This document shows positions 23,689 to 32,051 of a DNA stretch of 42,768 nt, one piece after another. How positions within the stretch are numbered: the first letter of the stretch is position 1; every line of letters starts with the position of its first letter. Position numbers and translations under genes: made by a program. Origin of the DNA: Acidimicrobiaceae bacterium (GTDB taxonomy: Bacteria > Actinomycetota > Acidimicrobiia > Acidimicrobiales > Aldehydirespiratoraceae); NCBI GenBank assembly GCA_026710865.1, contig JAPOQG010000360.1, positions 1 through 42,768 of the forward strand. Direction: 5' to 3'. The notes under the pieces are model-generated. The model saw only the letters and a list, made by a program, of their open reading frames with translations. It was not told the DNA's origin and did not search any database.

Positions 23689-25461
23689 TTAGAGCGCGAG
23701 GATCCGCGGCGCGGCCGCTGCGAGATCGTCGGCGGGCTCGGTCACCGCAGCCAGCAGTCCTGGAACCGCCGACAGCCGGTTGGCCGCGAAGAAGCGGGCC
23801 AGGACCGCCCTGTCGGCGGCCAACTCGGGGGCCTCGAGCCGGTCTGCGGCCAGCGCTCCGTCGGCCAGGGCGGCGCCGCCGGTGGTGGTGGCCAGCATCT
23901 TCAGATAGGCGTCGGCGCCGGCGAGCCGATCGAACGGCCCGGCGGCCAGCAGCCACTCGCCGGCCTCGCCGGTGGCGTCGACCGCGGCCTCGAGGTGCCG
24001 GCGCACCGACTTCAGCCCCGGTGTGCCGTCGAGGGCTCCGGCGGTCGCCCGGATCCCGTCGAGGTGATCGCGCACCGCGGCACCGCCCCGCATGGGCAGC
24101 TTGCGCCCGACCAGGTCGGCCGACTGGATGCCGTTGGTGCCCTCGTAGATGGGAGCGATCCTGGCGTCGCGGTAGTGCTGGGCCGAGCCGGTCTCCTCGA
24201 TGAAGCCCATGCCTCCATGCACCTGAAGGCCGACGCTGGCCAGCTCGCATCCCAGATCGGTGGCCCAGGCCTTGGTGAGCGGCGTCAGCAGCGCGGCCCG
24301 TTCCGAGCCCTCCTGGCGCTCGTCGTCGGCCCCGTGGGAGGCGCGGTCGATGGCCTCGGCGTTGCGGTAGGCCAGTCCCCGCATCGCGCTGGTGGTGGAC
24401 CGCATGTCCAGCAGCATCCGCCGCACGTCGGGATGGTCGATTATCGCCGACGGCTCGGCGGCGGGCGCTCCGGGCGCGCGGCCCTGGCGGCGCTCGTGGG
24501 CGTAGGCGAGGGCCTGCTGGTAGGACCGCTCGGCGATGGCCACCCCCTCCAGGCCGACGCTCAAGCGGGCGTGGTTCATCATCGTGAACATGGCCCGCAT
24601 CCCGCCGTTCTCCTCGCCGACGAGGAACCCTGCCGCGCCGTCGTCGTCGCCGTAGGCCATCACGCAGGTGGGGCTGGCATGGATCCCCAGCTTGTGCTCG
24701 ATCGACACGCAGCGCACGTCGTTGCGGGCGCCGGCCGACCCGTCGCCGGCGGGCAGGTGCTTGGGCACCAGGAAGCAGCTGATCCCCCTGGTCCCCGCCG
24801 GTGCGTCGGGCGTGCGGGCCAGCACCAGGTGAACGATGTTGTCGGCGAGGTCGTGCTCGCCGTAGGTGATGAAGATCTTGGTTCCGTGCAGCCGGTACGA
24901 GCCGTCGGGCTGGGGCACGGCCCGGGCGGCGACCGCCCCGAGGTCGGACCCGGCCTGGGGCTCGGTGAGGTTCATGGTGCCGGTCCAGTCGCCGGCCACC
25001 ATCCGCGGCAGGTAGAGGGCCTTCTGCTCGTCGGTTCCGTGCGCGCCCAGCATGTTGATGGCGCCCTGGGTGAGCAGCGGGCACAACGACCATGACATGC
25101 AGGCAGTGGTGAACATCTCCTCGACGGCCAGCCCGACCAGGTGGGGGAAGCCGCCGCCGCCGTAGTCGGGATCCATCGACACGGCACCCCACCCGGCCTC
25201 CACGTAGGACCGGTAGGCGTCCCGGAAGCCGGTGGGAGTCACCACCGAGCCGTCGTCGCGGCGGCGGGAGCCCTCCGTGTCGCCGACGCGGTTGAGGGGT
25301 GCGATCACCTCCTCCGCGAACCGGGCCGCCTCGGCAAGGAGCTGGTCCACGGTCTCGGACTCCACGTGCTCGAAGGCGTCGAGCGCGGCCAGCCCCTCGA
25401 GGTCGGCCACATGGCGCAGGTTGAAGGTGATCTCGTCGAGATCGACCCGGAAGTCGCTCAT
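23689..25461 (-). CDS. Long-type acyl-CoA dehydrogenase (DmdC/FadE5-like)
   Basis: FAD-dependent enzyme of 590 aa that oxidises acyl-CoA thioesters. The length exceeds the usual 380 aa and matches the DmdC/FadE5 class with an extra C-terminal domain. Motifs are MNLTEPQAGSDLGAV (FAD/substrate), FITYGEHDL, HARLSVGLEGVAIAERSYQQA, LQVHGGMGFIEETG and RIAPIYEGTNGIQSADLVGRKL, where the Glu of YEGT is the catalytic base. The substrate could be a long-chain acyl-CoA or methylmercaptopropionyl-CoA; sequence alone cannot decide. No electron-transfer partner is adjacent. It lies between the YihY-type gene and lgt on one strand. Confidence 0.9.
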   Translation of the reverse strand: MSDFRVDLDEITFNLRHVADLEGLAALDAFEHVESETVDQLLAEAARFAEEVIAPLNRVGDTEGSRRRDDGSVVTPTGFRDAYRSYVEAGWGAVSMDPDYGGGGFPHLVGLAVEEMFTTACMSWSLCPLLTQGAINMLGAHGTDEQKALYLPRMVAGDWTGTMNLTEPQAGSDLGAVAARAVPQPDGSYRLHGTKIFITYGEHDLADNIVHLVLARTPDAPAGTRGISCFLVPKHLPAGDGSAGARNDVRCVSIEHKLGIHASPTCVMAYGDDDGAAGFLVGEENGGMRAMFTMMNHARLSVGLEGVAIAERSYQQALAYAHERRQGRAPGAPAAEPSAIIDHPDVRRMLLDMRSTTSAMRGLAYRNAEAIDRASHGADDERQEGSERAALLTPLTKAWATDLGCELASVGLQVHGGMGFIEETGSAQHYRDARIAPIYEGTNGIQSADLVGRKLPMRGGAAVRDHLDGIRATAGALDGTPGLKSVRRHLEAAVDATGEAGEWLLAAGPFDRLAGADAYLKMLATTTGGAALADGALAADRLEAPELAADRAVLARFFAANRLSAVPGLLAAVTEPADDLAAAAPRILAL

Positions 25462-25471
25462 CGCCGCGAGA

Positions 25472-26386
25472 TTATCGCTGGGCAGCGGCGTCTGTCGGAG
25501 TGTGCCGGTTGTGGCTGCCGTTGAGGATGCTGTTGATCTCTGCCCCGACGAGCAGCCCCATAGCCAGCAGGTAGAGCCAGATGAGCAGGCTCAGCGCCCC
25601 GCCGAGGAGGCCGAACACTGCGTTCATGCCGCTGGAGGCTGCGTCGAGGTAGACGCGGAACCCCAGCGACACCGCCAGCCACCAGACGGTGCCCACCACC
25701 GCGCCGGGCAGATCGCGACGCCACGGAGTCCGTCGGCGGGGCGCGAAGTGGTAGAGGGAGGCGGCCCAGCAGACCACCGCCACGAACACGACCGGCCAGC
25801 GGAACCACACCCACGCGGTGGTGAAGGCGGTGCCCGCGCCGACACGCTGGGCGATCTCCTCGCCACCGCCGAGCAGGGGCCCCACCACCACCATCGCGGC
25901 CACCAGCGCAGCCACGATCAGGGTGAACAGCGTCAGCACGAAGCCCATCACCCGCGTCGAGAACCAGTTCCGGCGGTGCTCATGGCCGTAGGTGACGTCG
26001 AGGGCGCCGACGACCGCGGTGAAGCCCCGCGAGGAGGCGTAGACGGTGATCACGACGCCGGCAGTGATCAGGCCCGCGTTCGACCGGTCGAACAGCTCCT
26101 CGACCGTGGCCCGCAGCGTGTTGTCGCGGCCGAACGTCTCCACGACACGGTCCAGCAGCCACGCCTCGGTGTCGGCGGCCGCGCCCCCCCCGATCACCAC
26201 GTCGAGCGAGCCGAGCGCGGCCGCGAACACGATCACCGCCGGGAACAGGCCGAGAAGGCCGAAGAAGGCGATCTCGGCCGCAAGGCCCCCGACCCGGGCT
26301 CGGGACCACTCGTGGCGCAGGTCGTCGACGAATCCGAGGACGCCGCGCCAGAGCACTGGCAGCGAGGGCAACGGTGGGCGCGCCAT
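25472..26386 (-). CDS. YihY/virulence factor BrkB family membrane protein
   Basis: A 304-aa inner-membrane protein, probably with six transmembrane segments: AAEIAFFGLLGLFPAVIVFAA, ITAGVVITVYASS, MGFVLTLFTLIVAALVAAMVV, WPVVFVAVVCWAASL, GAVVGTVWWLAVSLGF and LGGALSLLIWLYLLAMGLLVGAEIN. The LYHFAPRR motif and the GxEIN end are YihY hallmarks. The family is named after E. coli YihY; RNase BN activity was wrongly ascribed to it, and transport function is unproven. It starts 27 bp from a divergent NTF2-like gene and ends 10 bp before the acyl-CoA dehydrogenase start. Confidence 0.9.
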   Translation of the reverse strand: MARPPLPSLPVLWRGVLGFVDDLRHEWSRARVGGLAAEIAFFGLLGLFPAVIVFAAALGSLDVVIGGGAAADTEAWLLDRVVETFGRDNTLRATVEELFDRSNAGLITAGVVITVYASSRGFTAVVGALDVTYGHEHRRNWFSTRVMGFVLTLFTLIVAALVAAMVVVGPLLGGGEEIAQRVGAGTAFTTAWVWFRWPVVFVAVVCWAASLYHFAPRRRTPWRRDLPGAVVGTVWWLAVSLGFRVYLDAASSGMNAVFGLLGGALSLLIWLYLLAMGLLVGAEINSILNGSHNRHTPTDAAAQR

Positions 26387-26413
26387 GCGCAGCGAATACT
26401 ACGGTCCCAGAAC

Positions 26414-26857
26414 ATGGGCCCCGACGACGCCGCCGCCATCGCCAACGAGCTGTACCGCTACGCGGAGCTCGTCGACGGGGGTCGCTTCGACGAGGTGGGC
26501 GAGCTGATGGAGCACTGCACCTTCAGCTACGGCGACGACGCCGACGGTCCTACCGGAGCGCAGGCCATCGCGGCCACCTACCGCGACACGGTGATCACCT
26601 ACGGCGACAGCACCCCCCGCACCCGGCACATCACCGCCAACCCGATCATCGAGATCGACGGCGACACCGCCACGGTCCGCTCGGTCTACATCGTTCTCCA
26701 GCAGGCTCCGGACTCGCCCATGCAGGCCGTCATCAGCGGCCGCTACCACGACACCCTGAGACGCATCGACGGTCGCTGGCGCTTCGTTGAGCGCGGCTTC
26801 CTGGTCGACCTCGTGGGGGACCTGAGCCGTCACCTACGCTTCGATCTGCCCGAATAG
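26414..26857 (+). CDS. SnoaL/NTF2-like fold protein (first of pair)
   Basis: A 147-aa protein starting MGPDDAAAIANELYRYAELVDGG, the usual first helices of NTF2-like SnoaL domains. TRHITANPIIEIDGDTATVRS and SGRYHDTLRRIDGRWRFVERG complete the cone-shaped fold. Such domains serve as ring-cyclases, dehydratases, isomerases or binding modules, so no reaction can be assigned. The ATG lies close to the divergent YihY-type start, with a shared promoter region. It lies 25 bp before a second SnoaL-like gene. Confidence 0.85.
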   Translation: MGPDDAAAIANELYRYAELVDGGRFDEVGELMEHCTFSYGDDADGPTGAQAIAATYRDTVITYGDSTPRTRHITANPIIEIDGDTATVRSVYIVLQQAPDSPMQAVISGRYHDTLRRIDGRWRFVERGFLVDLVGDLSRHLRFDLPE

Positions 26858-26882
26858 AGCGCAGCGACAAGGAGCATCAGCC

Positions 26883-27371
26883 ATGAGCCGTTGGAGCCGG
26901 GACGAGATCGAGGAGGCCTTCGCCCGCTACCAGGAGGTGGCCCGGCGAGCCGGCACGTCCGGCGACTGGCGCGAGTGGGCCGACCAGTTCACCGAGGACG
27001 CCACCTACATCGAGCACCATTTCGGCACCATGGGCGGGCGCGAGGCCATCTACAACTGGATCCAGTCCACCATGAGCCAGTGGCCCAACAACGAGATGGT
27101 CCACTTCCCGATCGAGTGGTACATCATCGACGAGGCGCGGGGCTGGGTGGTGTGCAAGGTCTGGAACCGGATGGCCGACCCCGGTGACGGCTCACTGCAC
27201 CAGGAGTACAACTTCACCCTGCTCAAGTACGCCGGAGGCGGGCTGTGGAGCTACGAGGAGGACATCTACAACCCGGCCCCGTTCGGCGAGATGGTCGGCA
27301 ACTACCTGCGCCACAAGAAGACCCTGGCCGCCGGAGCCGCGGCAGACGCCGCGGAACAGGCTGACGGCTAG
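26883..27371 (+). CDS. SnoaL/NTF2-like fold protein (second of pair)
   Basis: A 162-aa protein with AAGGAG twelve bases before the ATG. Fold signatures are MSRWSRDEIEEAFARYQEVA, WREWADQFTEDATYIEHHFG (with the D-A-x-Y-x-E segment common in this family), GREAIYNWI and EYNFTLLKYAGGGLWSYEEDIYNP. It is paralogous in fold but not closely similar to its neighbour, which suggests a functional pair from one transcript. The C terminus is Ala-rich and probably disordered. It converges on the ribonucleotide reductase gene with 12 bp between stops. Confidence 0.85.
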   Translation: MSRWSRDEIEEAFARYQEVARRAGTSGDWREWADQFTEDATYIEHHFGTMGGREAIYNWIQSTMSQWPNNEMVHFPIEWYIIDEARGWVVCKVWNRMADPGDGSLHQEYNFTLLKYAGGGLWSYEEDIYNPAPFGEMVGNYLRHKKTLAAGAAADAAEQADG

Positions 27372-27383
27372 GTCAGCGAGCGA

Positions 27384-30300
27384 TCAGCTGCAGCCGCTGG
27401 TGGCGCCGCAGTCGGCGCACACGTAGCACGAGCCGGCACGGCGCATCGGCACGCCGCAGGTCATGCAGAACGGCGCGTCCAGGGTGCCCATGAACTCCCG
27501 CTCCTGCTCGCTGCGCTCGCGGGCCGCTCGGGCCGCGGCCTCGCTCAGCGCCCCGCGGGATGCCGGCGAGCCGCGGCCTGTCCGCTCGGCCTCCAACCGG
27601 GCTGAGGCAGCCGGCTCGGGCGGCGCCGCGGCTGCGGAGAAGTCGAGTTGGCCGATCAGCTGGCCCGGCGGCGGGACCGAGGGCGGATCGGGCGGCAGGT
27701 CGTGGCCCTGCGCGGTCTCGGCCACCTGCTCCTCCACGCCGGGAAGCGTGGGCTGGGTCCGCTCTCCGGTCGTGTAGACGCCCAGCGCGGCCCGCTCCTG
27801 CTGGGTCAGGTACATCACCGCCAGCTTGCGGAACAGGTAGTCCATGAGGCTGGTGGCGATGCGGATGTCGGGATCGTCGGTGATGCCGGCGGGCTCGAAG
27901 CGCACGCCCACGAAGGCGTCGACGAAGGCGGACAGCGGCACCCCGTACTGCAGGCCGTGGCTGACCGAGATCGCGAAGGCGTCCATGATCCCGGCCAGCG
28001 TGGAGCCCTGCTTGGAGACCTTGACGAAGATCTCGCCGGGCCGGCCGTCGGGGTACTCCCCCACCGTCACGAAGCCCTTGCAGTCGGCCACCCGGAACTC
28101 GAACGTGCAAGACCGGCGCGACTTGGGAAGCCGCCGGCGCACCGGCTCCGCCAGCCCGCCTGCCTCAGCCTGCACACCCGTGCCGGCTCCCGGGCGGGCC
28201 GAGCCGTCCGTACCGTTGCCGCCCGGGCCGACCGTGGAACCGGCAACACCCTGGGGGGACGCGCGGTCCGAACCGGCAGAACCGCTCGAGCCACCGACGG
28301 AACCGCTCGAGCCGCCGGCGGTGCCGACGGTCAGGGGCTGGGACACCTTCGAGCAGTCGCGGTAGATCGCCACCGACTTCAGCCCGAGGCGCCAGGAGTC
28401 GATGAAGAGCCGCTCCACATCGTCGACGCTGGCGTCGGCCGGCATGTTCACCGTCTTGGAGATGGCCCCCGACAGGAACGGCTGGACCGCGGCCATCATC
28501 CCGATGTGCCCCGACGTGCTGATGGCATCGTCGCCCAGCGAGCAGGCGAACACCTCGCGGTGCTCGGGATCGAGGGGTGCTCGGGCCGCGCTGTGGTGCT
28601 CGGCGATGTGGTCGGTGACGCCTTCGATCTGCTCGTCGGTGTAGCCGAGGCGGCGAAGCGCCCTCGGCACGGTGGTGTTGACCATCTCCATGGTTCCGCC
28701 GCCCACCAGCCGCTTGGACTTGACCAGCCCGAGGTCGGGCTCGATGCCGGTGGTGTCGCAGTCCATGAGGAGCCCGATGGTGCCGGTGGGCGCGAGGACG
28801 GTCGCCTGGCTGTTGCGCACGCCGTGACGGTCGGCGCGCTCGCAGGCCTCGTCCCACGCCAGCTGGGCGGCCTCCAAGATCTCCGGGGGCGCCAGCTCCT
28901 CCTCGATGGCGGCGGTGGCGGTGCGGTGCTGGTCCAGGACCCGCAGCATGGCCTCGCGGTTGGCGTGGAAGCCGGCGAAGGGTCCCATGCGCTCCGCCAA
29001 GCGGGTGGAGGTGAGGTAGGCCTCGCCGGTCATGAGCGCGGTGATGGCCGCAGCCACCGCCCGGCCCTCGTCGGAGTCGTAGGGCAGCCCCATGGCCATC
29101 AGCAGCGCTCCGAGGTTGGCGTAGCCCAGTCCGAGCTGGCGGAACGCCCTGGTGGTGTCGGCGATGGCCTCGGTCGGGTAGTCGGCGTGGCCCACCAGGA
29201 TCTCCTGGGCCGAGAACACCACCTGCACCGCCCTGCGGAAGCCGTCGACGTCGAAACGGCCGGCGTCGTCGAGGAAGCCCAGCAGGTTGATCGAGGCCAG
29301 GTTGCAGGCGCTGTCGTCGAGGTGGACGTACTCCGAGCACGGGTTGCTGGCGGTGATCGGGCCGGTGGCCGGGGCGGTGTGCCAGCGATTGATGGTCGTC
29401 GCGAACTGCACGCCGGGGTCGGCGCACTCCCAGGCGGCCTCCGCCATCTGGCGCAGGATCGAGCGGGCCGGCACCCTCGTGAGCACCGTGCCGTCGGTGC
29501 GGGCCGTCAGGTCCCAGTCGCGGCCGTCGACGGCAGCATCCATGAACTCGTCGGTGACCCGCACCGAGTTGTTGGCGTTCTGGTACTGCACCGAGGTGGT
29601 GTCGGCCCCGTCGACGCCCATGTCGAAGCCGGCCGCGGCCAGCGCCCTCGACTTGCGCTCCTCGCGGGCCTTGCACCAGATGAAGTCGGCGATGTCGGGA
29701 TGGTCGGCGTCCAGGACCACCATCTTGGCCGCCCTGCGGGTCTTGCCGCCCGACTTGATGGTGCCGGCCGAGGCGTCCGCTCCCCGCATGAAGCTCACCG
29801 GTCCCGAGGCGGTGCCGCCGCCGGCCAAGGGCTCCGAGCTGGCCCGTATGCGCGACAGGTTCACCCCCGCGCCGGAGCCGCCCTTGAAGATCCGGCCCTC
29901 CTCGGCGTACCACTCCAGGATCGACTCCATCGTGTCGTCCACCGACAGGATGAAGCACGCCGACGCCTGCTGGGGCACCCCGGACACGCCGATGTTGAAC
30001 CACACCGGCGAGTTGAAGGCGGCTCGCTGCGTGTACAGCAGGTGCGTCAACTCGGCCCGGAACGACGACGCCTCGGACTCGTCGGCGAAGTAGCCGTCGC
30101 CGTCGCCCCACCCGGTGATGGCGCCGACCACGCGGTCCACCACCTGCCTCAGCGACGACTCCCGCTCGGGCGTGCCCAACGAACCCCGGAAGTACTTCTG
30201 GGCCAGGATGTTGGTGGCGTTCTGCGACCAGGTGGCCGGCACCTCCACGTCGAGCTGCTCGAAGGCGACCGAGCCGTCGCGATGGTCCAGCAGGCGCGCG

Positions 30301-30401
30301 TCGCGGCGCTCCCACACGATCCGGTCGGCCGGATCCTCCAGATCCGCGGGTAGGGGGTGGCTGCCGGAGATCAGAGCGGTCTGCTCGGGGGCCATCGTCA
30401 T
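27384..30401 (-). CDS. nrdJ: Adenosylcobalamin-dependent (class II) ribonucleoside-diphosphate reductase
   Basis: Makes deoxyribonucleotides using B12 and no oxygen. The 1005-aa chain has AQKYFRGSLGTPERESS, FNSPVWFNIG, active-site NPCSEYVHLDDSACNLASINL near residue 355, and the radical-site region APTGTIGLLMDCDTTGIEPDL near residue 560. FSGAISKTVNMP-like (FLSGAISKTVN) follows. A Gly/Ser-rich linker (about residues 725-780) contains two 21-bp tandem units. The C-terminal zinc ribbon has CMTCGVPM and CYVCADCG. Repeat copy D sits in frame just before that ribbon. GGAGG precedes the ATG. No cobalamin riboswitch or NrdR box was recognised upstream. Confidence 0.94.
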   Translation of the reverse strand: MTMAPEQTALISGSHPLPADLEDPADRIVWERRDARLLDHRDGSVAFEQLDVEVPATWSQNATNILAQKYFRGSLGTPERESSLRQVVDRVVGAITGWGDGDGYFADESEASSFRAELTHLLYTQRAAFNSPVWFNIGVSGVPQQASACFILSVDDTMESILEWYAEEGRIFKGGSGAGVNLSRIRASSEPLAGGGTASGPVSFMRGADASAGTIKSGGKTRRAAKMVVLDADHPDIADFIWCKAREERKSRALAAAGFDMGVDGADTTSVQYQNANNSVRVTDEFMDAAVDGRDWDLTARTDGTVLTRVPARSILRQMAEAAWECADPGVQFATTINRWHTAPATGPITASNPCSEYVHLDDSACNLASINLLGFLDDAGRFDVDGFRRAVQVVFSAQEILVGHADYPTEAIADTTRAFRQLGLGYANLGALLMAMGLPYDSDEGRAVAAAITALMTGEAYLTSTRLAERMGPFAGFHANREAMLRVLDQHRTATAAIEEELAPPEILEAAQLAWDEACERADRHGVRNSQATVLAPTGTIGLLMDCDTTGIEPDLGLVKSKRLVGGGTMEMVNTTVPRALRRLGYTDEQIEGVTDHIAEHHSAARAPLDPEHREVFACSLGDDAISTSGHIGMMAAVQPFLSGAISKTVNMPADASVDDVERLFIDSWRLGLKSVAIYRDCSKVSQPLTVGTAGGSSGSVGGSSGSAGSDRASPQGVAGSTVGPGGNGTDGSARPGAGTGVQAEAGGLAEPVRRRLPKSRRSCTFEFRVADCKGFVTVGEYPDGRPGEIFVKVSKQGSTLAGIMDAFAISVSHGLQYGVPLSAFVDAFVGVRFEPAGITDDPDIRIATSLMDYLFRKLAVMYLTQQERAALGVYTTGERTQPTLPGVEEQVAETAQGHDLPPDPPSVPPPGQLIGQLDFSAAAAPPEPAASARLEAERTGRGSPASRGALSEAAARAARERSEQEREFMGTLDAPFCMTCGVPMRRAGSCYVCADCGATSGCS
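27495..27593 (-). repeat. Dispersed repeat, copy D (in frame inside nrdJ)
   Basis: About 99 bp encoding EAERTGRGSPASRGA then LSEAAARAARERSEQERE, inserted between the reductase body and its zinc-binding tail. Both halves are in the conserved frame and the insertion leaves the host frame intact. Confidence 0.93.
28279..28320. repeat. 21-bp tandem duplication in the nrdJ linker
   Basis: GAACCGCTCGAGCC followed by CCGxCG occurs twice in a row with two mismatches. It encodes the Gly/Ser-rich linker repeats VGGSSGS/AGGSSGS, so linker length is probably variable. Confidence 0.85.
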
Positions 30402-30427
30402 GAGAATTACCCTCCAGAGATTCTACC

Positions 30428-30447
30428 GGGCGCGCCGCCGCGCGCCC
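30428..30447 (-). promoter_or_regulatory. GC-rich hairpin upstream of nrdJ
   Basis: GGGCGCGC and GCGCGCCC form an 8-bp stem with a 4-base loop, 27 bp before the nrdJ start. No U-run follows, so it is not a normal terminator. It could affect translation or mark a protein-binding site. Confidence 0.45.
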
Positions 30448-30487
30448 GCTGACGCGACGCTACGGACGCCGGTCTGTAGACAGCCTC

Positions 30488-30546
30488 GAATTGCTTCTGG
30501 ATTTCTCGGGGTGCCTGGGGATTGCTCCCGCTCGCCTCGGGATTTC
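30488..30546. repeat. Four GRATTKC motifs at helical spacing upstream of nrdJ
   Basis: GAATTGC, GGATTTC, GGATTGC and GGATTTC lie 11, 20 and 21 bp apart, near one and two helical turns. They lie between nrdJ and the divergent RibD-type gene, in a 249-bp region without any gene. An operator array is possible, but the motifs are short. Confidence 0.35.
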
Positions 30547-30650
30547 CTGTGAATGGCCTCCACCCGTCCACGGTTTCGCCAGAACCCCCGAAGACCAGCG
30601 CCGCCCCGCCCACGCACGGTGGCCGAGCCGCGGGCGCTACCTTCGCGGGC

Positions 30651-31424
30651 GTGCGGAGGCTGCTGCCCGGCCCGGTGATCGACATCGACCCGATGGAGCT
30701 CTATCCGGCGCTGGCCCGACCCAGGCCGGCCGGACGGCCCTGGCTGATGGTCAACATGATCGCCTCCGCCGACGGGGCCAGCGCCGCCGACGGCACCAGC
30801 GGGGCACTCGGCAACCCCGCCGACGAGGCGGTCTTCTCGGCGGTGCGGGCCAGCGCCGACTGGATCGTCGCGGCGGCCGGCACGGTGCGGGCCGAGCGCT
30901 ACGGCCTTCCCCGGCCCGGGGCGGCCTCCCGCCGGGCCCGGCTGGCCGCGGGGCGCGCCGAGCGGCCCCGCCTGGCGGTGGTCACCGCCAGCCTCGACCT
31001 CGATCTGAGCCTCCCGCTGTTCGCCGACCAGCGGCCGGGCGAGGACCCTCCGTTGATCCTCACCGGGAGCGCGGCGGCGCCCGGGGCCGTGGAGCGACTC
31101 GGGGCGGTGTCCGAGGTAGTACGCCTGCCGTCGCCGCGGCCCCAGCCTGCCCAGATCCTCGCTGAGCTCGACCGTCGCGGCGCCGGCGTGGTCCTCTCCG
31201 AGGGAGGCCCGTCCTTCAACGGGCAGCTGGCCGACGCCGGCGTGATCGACGAGCTCTGCCTGTCCGTCGCGCCGCTGGTCGCCGGCGGGGCCAGCACCAG
31301 GATCGTGCACGGATCGACGCGAAGCGTGCCGCAGAGAATGCGTGTCGACCATCTGCTCGAAGCCTCCGACACCTTGTTCGTCCGCTATCTCTCGGAGCCG
31401 GCCCGCGCGAGAACAGCATCCTGA
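30651..31424 (+). CDS. RibD C-terminal-type (pyrimidine/dihydrofolate reductase-like) protein
   Basis: A 257-aa NAD(P)H-binding reductase domain as in the second half of RibD. PWLMVNMIASADGASAADG and SADWIVAAAGTVRAERYG, then GAGVVLSEGGPSFNGQLADAG and DELCLSVAPLVAGG, give the complete family pattern. The deaminase half of RibD is absent. It could serve riboflavin synthesis with a separate deaminase, or be one of the many actinobacterial homologues of unknown substrate. I start at GTG (MRRLLPGPVIDI). Its 3' end overlaps the convergent LysM gene by 40 bp. Confidence 0.88.
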   Translation: MRRLLPGPVIDIDPMELYPALARPRPAGRPWLMVNMIASADGASAADGTSGALGNPADEAVFSAVRASADWIVAAAGTVRAERYGLPRPGAASRRARLAAGRAERPRLAVVTASLDLDLSLPLFADQRPGEDPPLILTGSAAAPGAVERLGAVSEVVRLPSPRPQPAQILAELDRRGAGVVLSEGGPSFNGQLADAGVIDELCLSVAPLVAGGASTRIVHGSTRSVPQRMRVDHLLEASDTLFVRYLSEPARARTAS

Positions 31425-32008
31425 CCGGCCTGCCGGCCTTGCCGCTGGACTGGGCCGCCGACGCTCCGCGCCACCGCGACCGCGCCGGTGACCGCCCCCC
31501 GATCCGGACCGGCCTCAATGCCTGCCGCCCGGCCGTCCACACCGCCGAGCGCAGCCTCGCCGAGGCCGTCCGCAGCGCCTGTGACCGCAGTCCCTTCGGC
31601 AGAATCGATGACGATCCGCTGGCCGGGCTCCAGCGCAGCTCCGCCGGCGGTGCCGGCCAGGTCGTGGACCAGGGCACGGGGGTCCTCGCCGGGCGCCAGG
31701 GCCCGGGCGATGTCCCACAGCGTGTCGCCCGGCTGCACCACGTAGACCCCCGGCAGCTCCGTCGACACCGGGGCTGCGCCGGTGGACGGCCAAGGGTTGG
31801 CCTCGCCCAACGGAACACGCTCGGGCCGGCCCACCACCAGCACCAGGGTGAACAGCGCGGCCGCCACCGTCACCGCGACCGCCCGGCGACGGCGGTACAC
31901 GGACTCCGGCAGGCGCGCCGCCCTCGCCGCATCCGCAGGAACGGCACGGGGAACGGCACCGGCACCAGGGGTGCCAGGGAAGAGAACGTGAACGGGTGCT
32001 AGGGCCAT
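31385..32008 (-). CDS. LysM-domain membrane protein, SOS-controlled cell-division-inhibitor type
   Basis: A 207-aa protein. A cytoplasmic N terminus leads to RRRRAVAVTVAAALFTLVLVVG, a single membrane anchor near residue 55. A LysM peptidoglycan-binding domain follows (GVYVVQPGDTLWDIARALA...LEPGQRIVI). The long C-terminal tail is low in complexity. Divergence from lexA across LexA-type boxes matches Rv2719c of M. tuberculosis, DivS of Corynebacterium and YneA of Bacillus, which delay division after DNA damage. The function is therefore inferred from domain plus context. The tail beyond the LysM domain overlaps the RibD-type gene on the other strand and may be a recent extension. Confidence 0.85.
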   Translation of the reverse strand: MALAPVHVLFPGTPGAGAVPRAVPADAARAARLPESVYRRRRAVAVTVAAALFTLVLVVGRPERVPLGEANPWPSTGAAPVSTELPGVYVVQPGDTLWDIARALAPGEDPRALVHDLAGTAGGAALEPGQRIVIDSAEGTAVTGAADGLGEAALGGVDGRAAGIEAGPDRGAVTGAVAVARSVGGPVQRQGRQAGQDAVLARAGSER

Positions 32009-32051
32009 GGGTCCATCGTCCCGCGGGGGTGTGACACCGGGATCCTTGACA

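Noticed and set aside
23672-25192. N-terminal two thirds of the 799-aa ORF that ends in lgt
   Set aside because: It is an out-of-frame reading of the acyl-CoA dehydrogenase on the same strand. Lgt begins at its own GTG with a ribosome-binding site.
27648-30353. 901-aa plus-strand ORF opposite nrdJ
   Set aside because: Antisense shadow of a clearly recognised ribonucleotide reductase; no domain visible.
30402-30650. Cobalamin riboswitch or NrdR box upstream of nrdJ
   Set aside because: I looked for a B12-box-like core and for paired NrdR boxes and saw neither by eye. A covariance search would be needed to exclude a divergent one.
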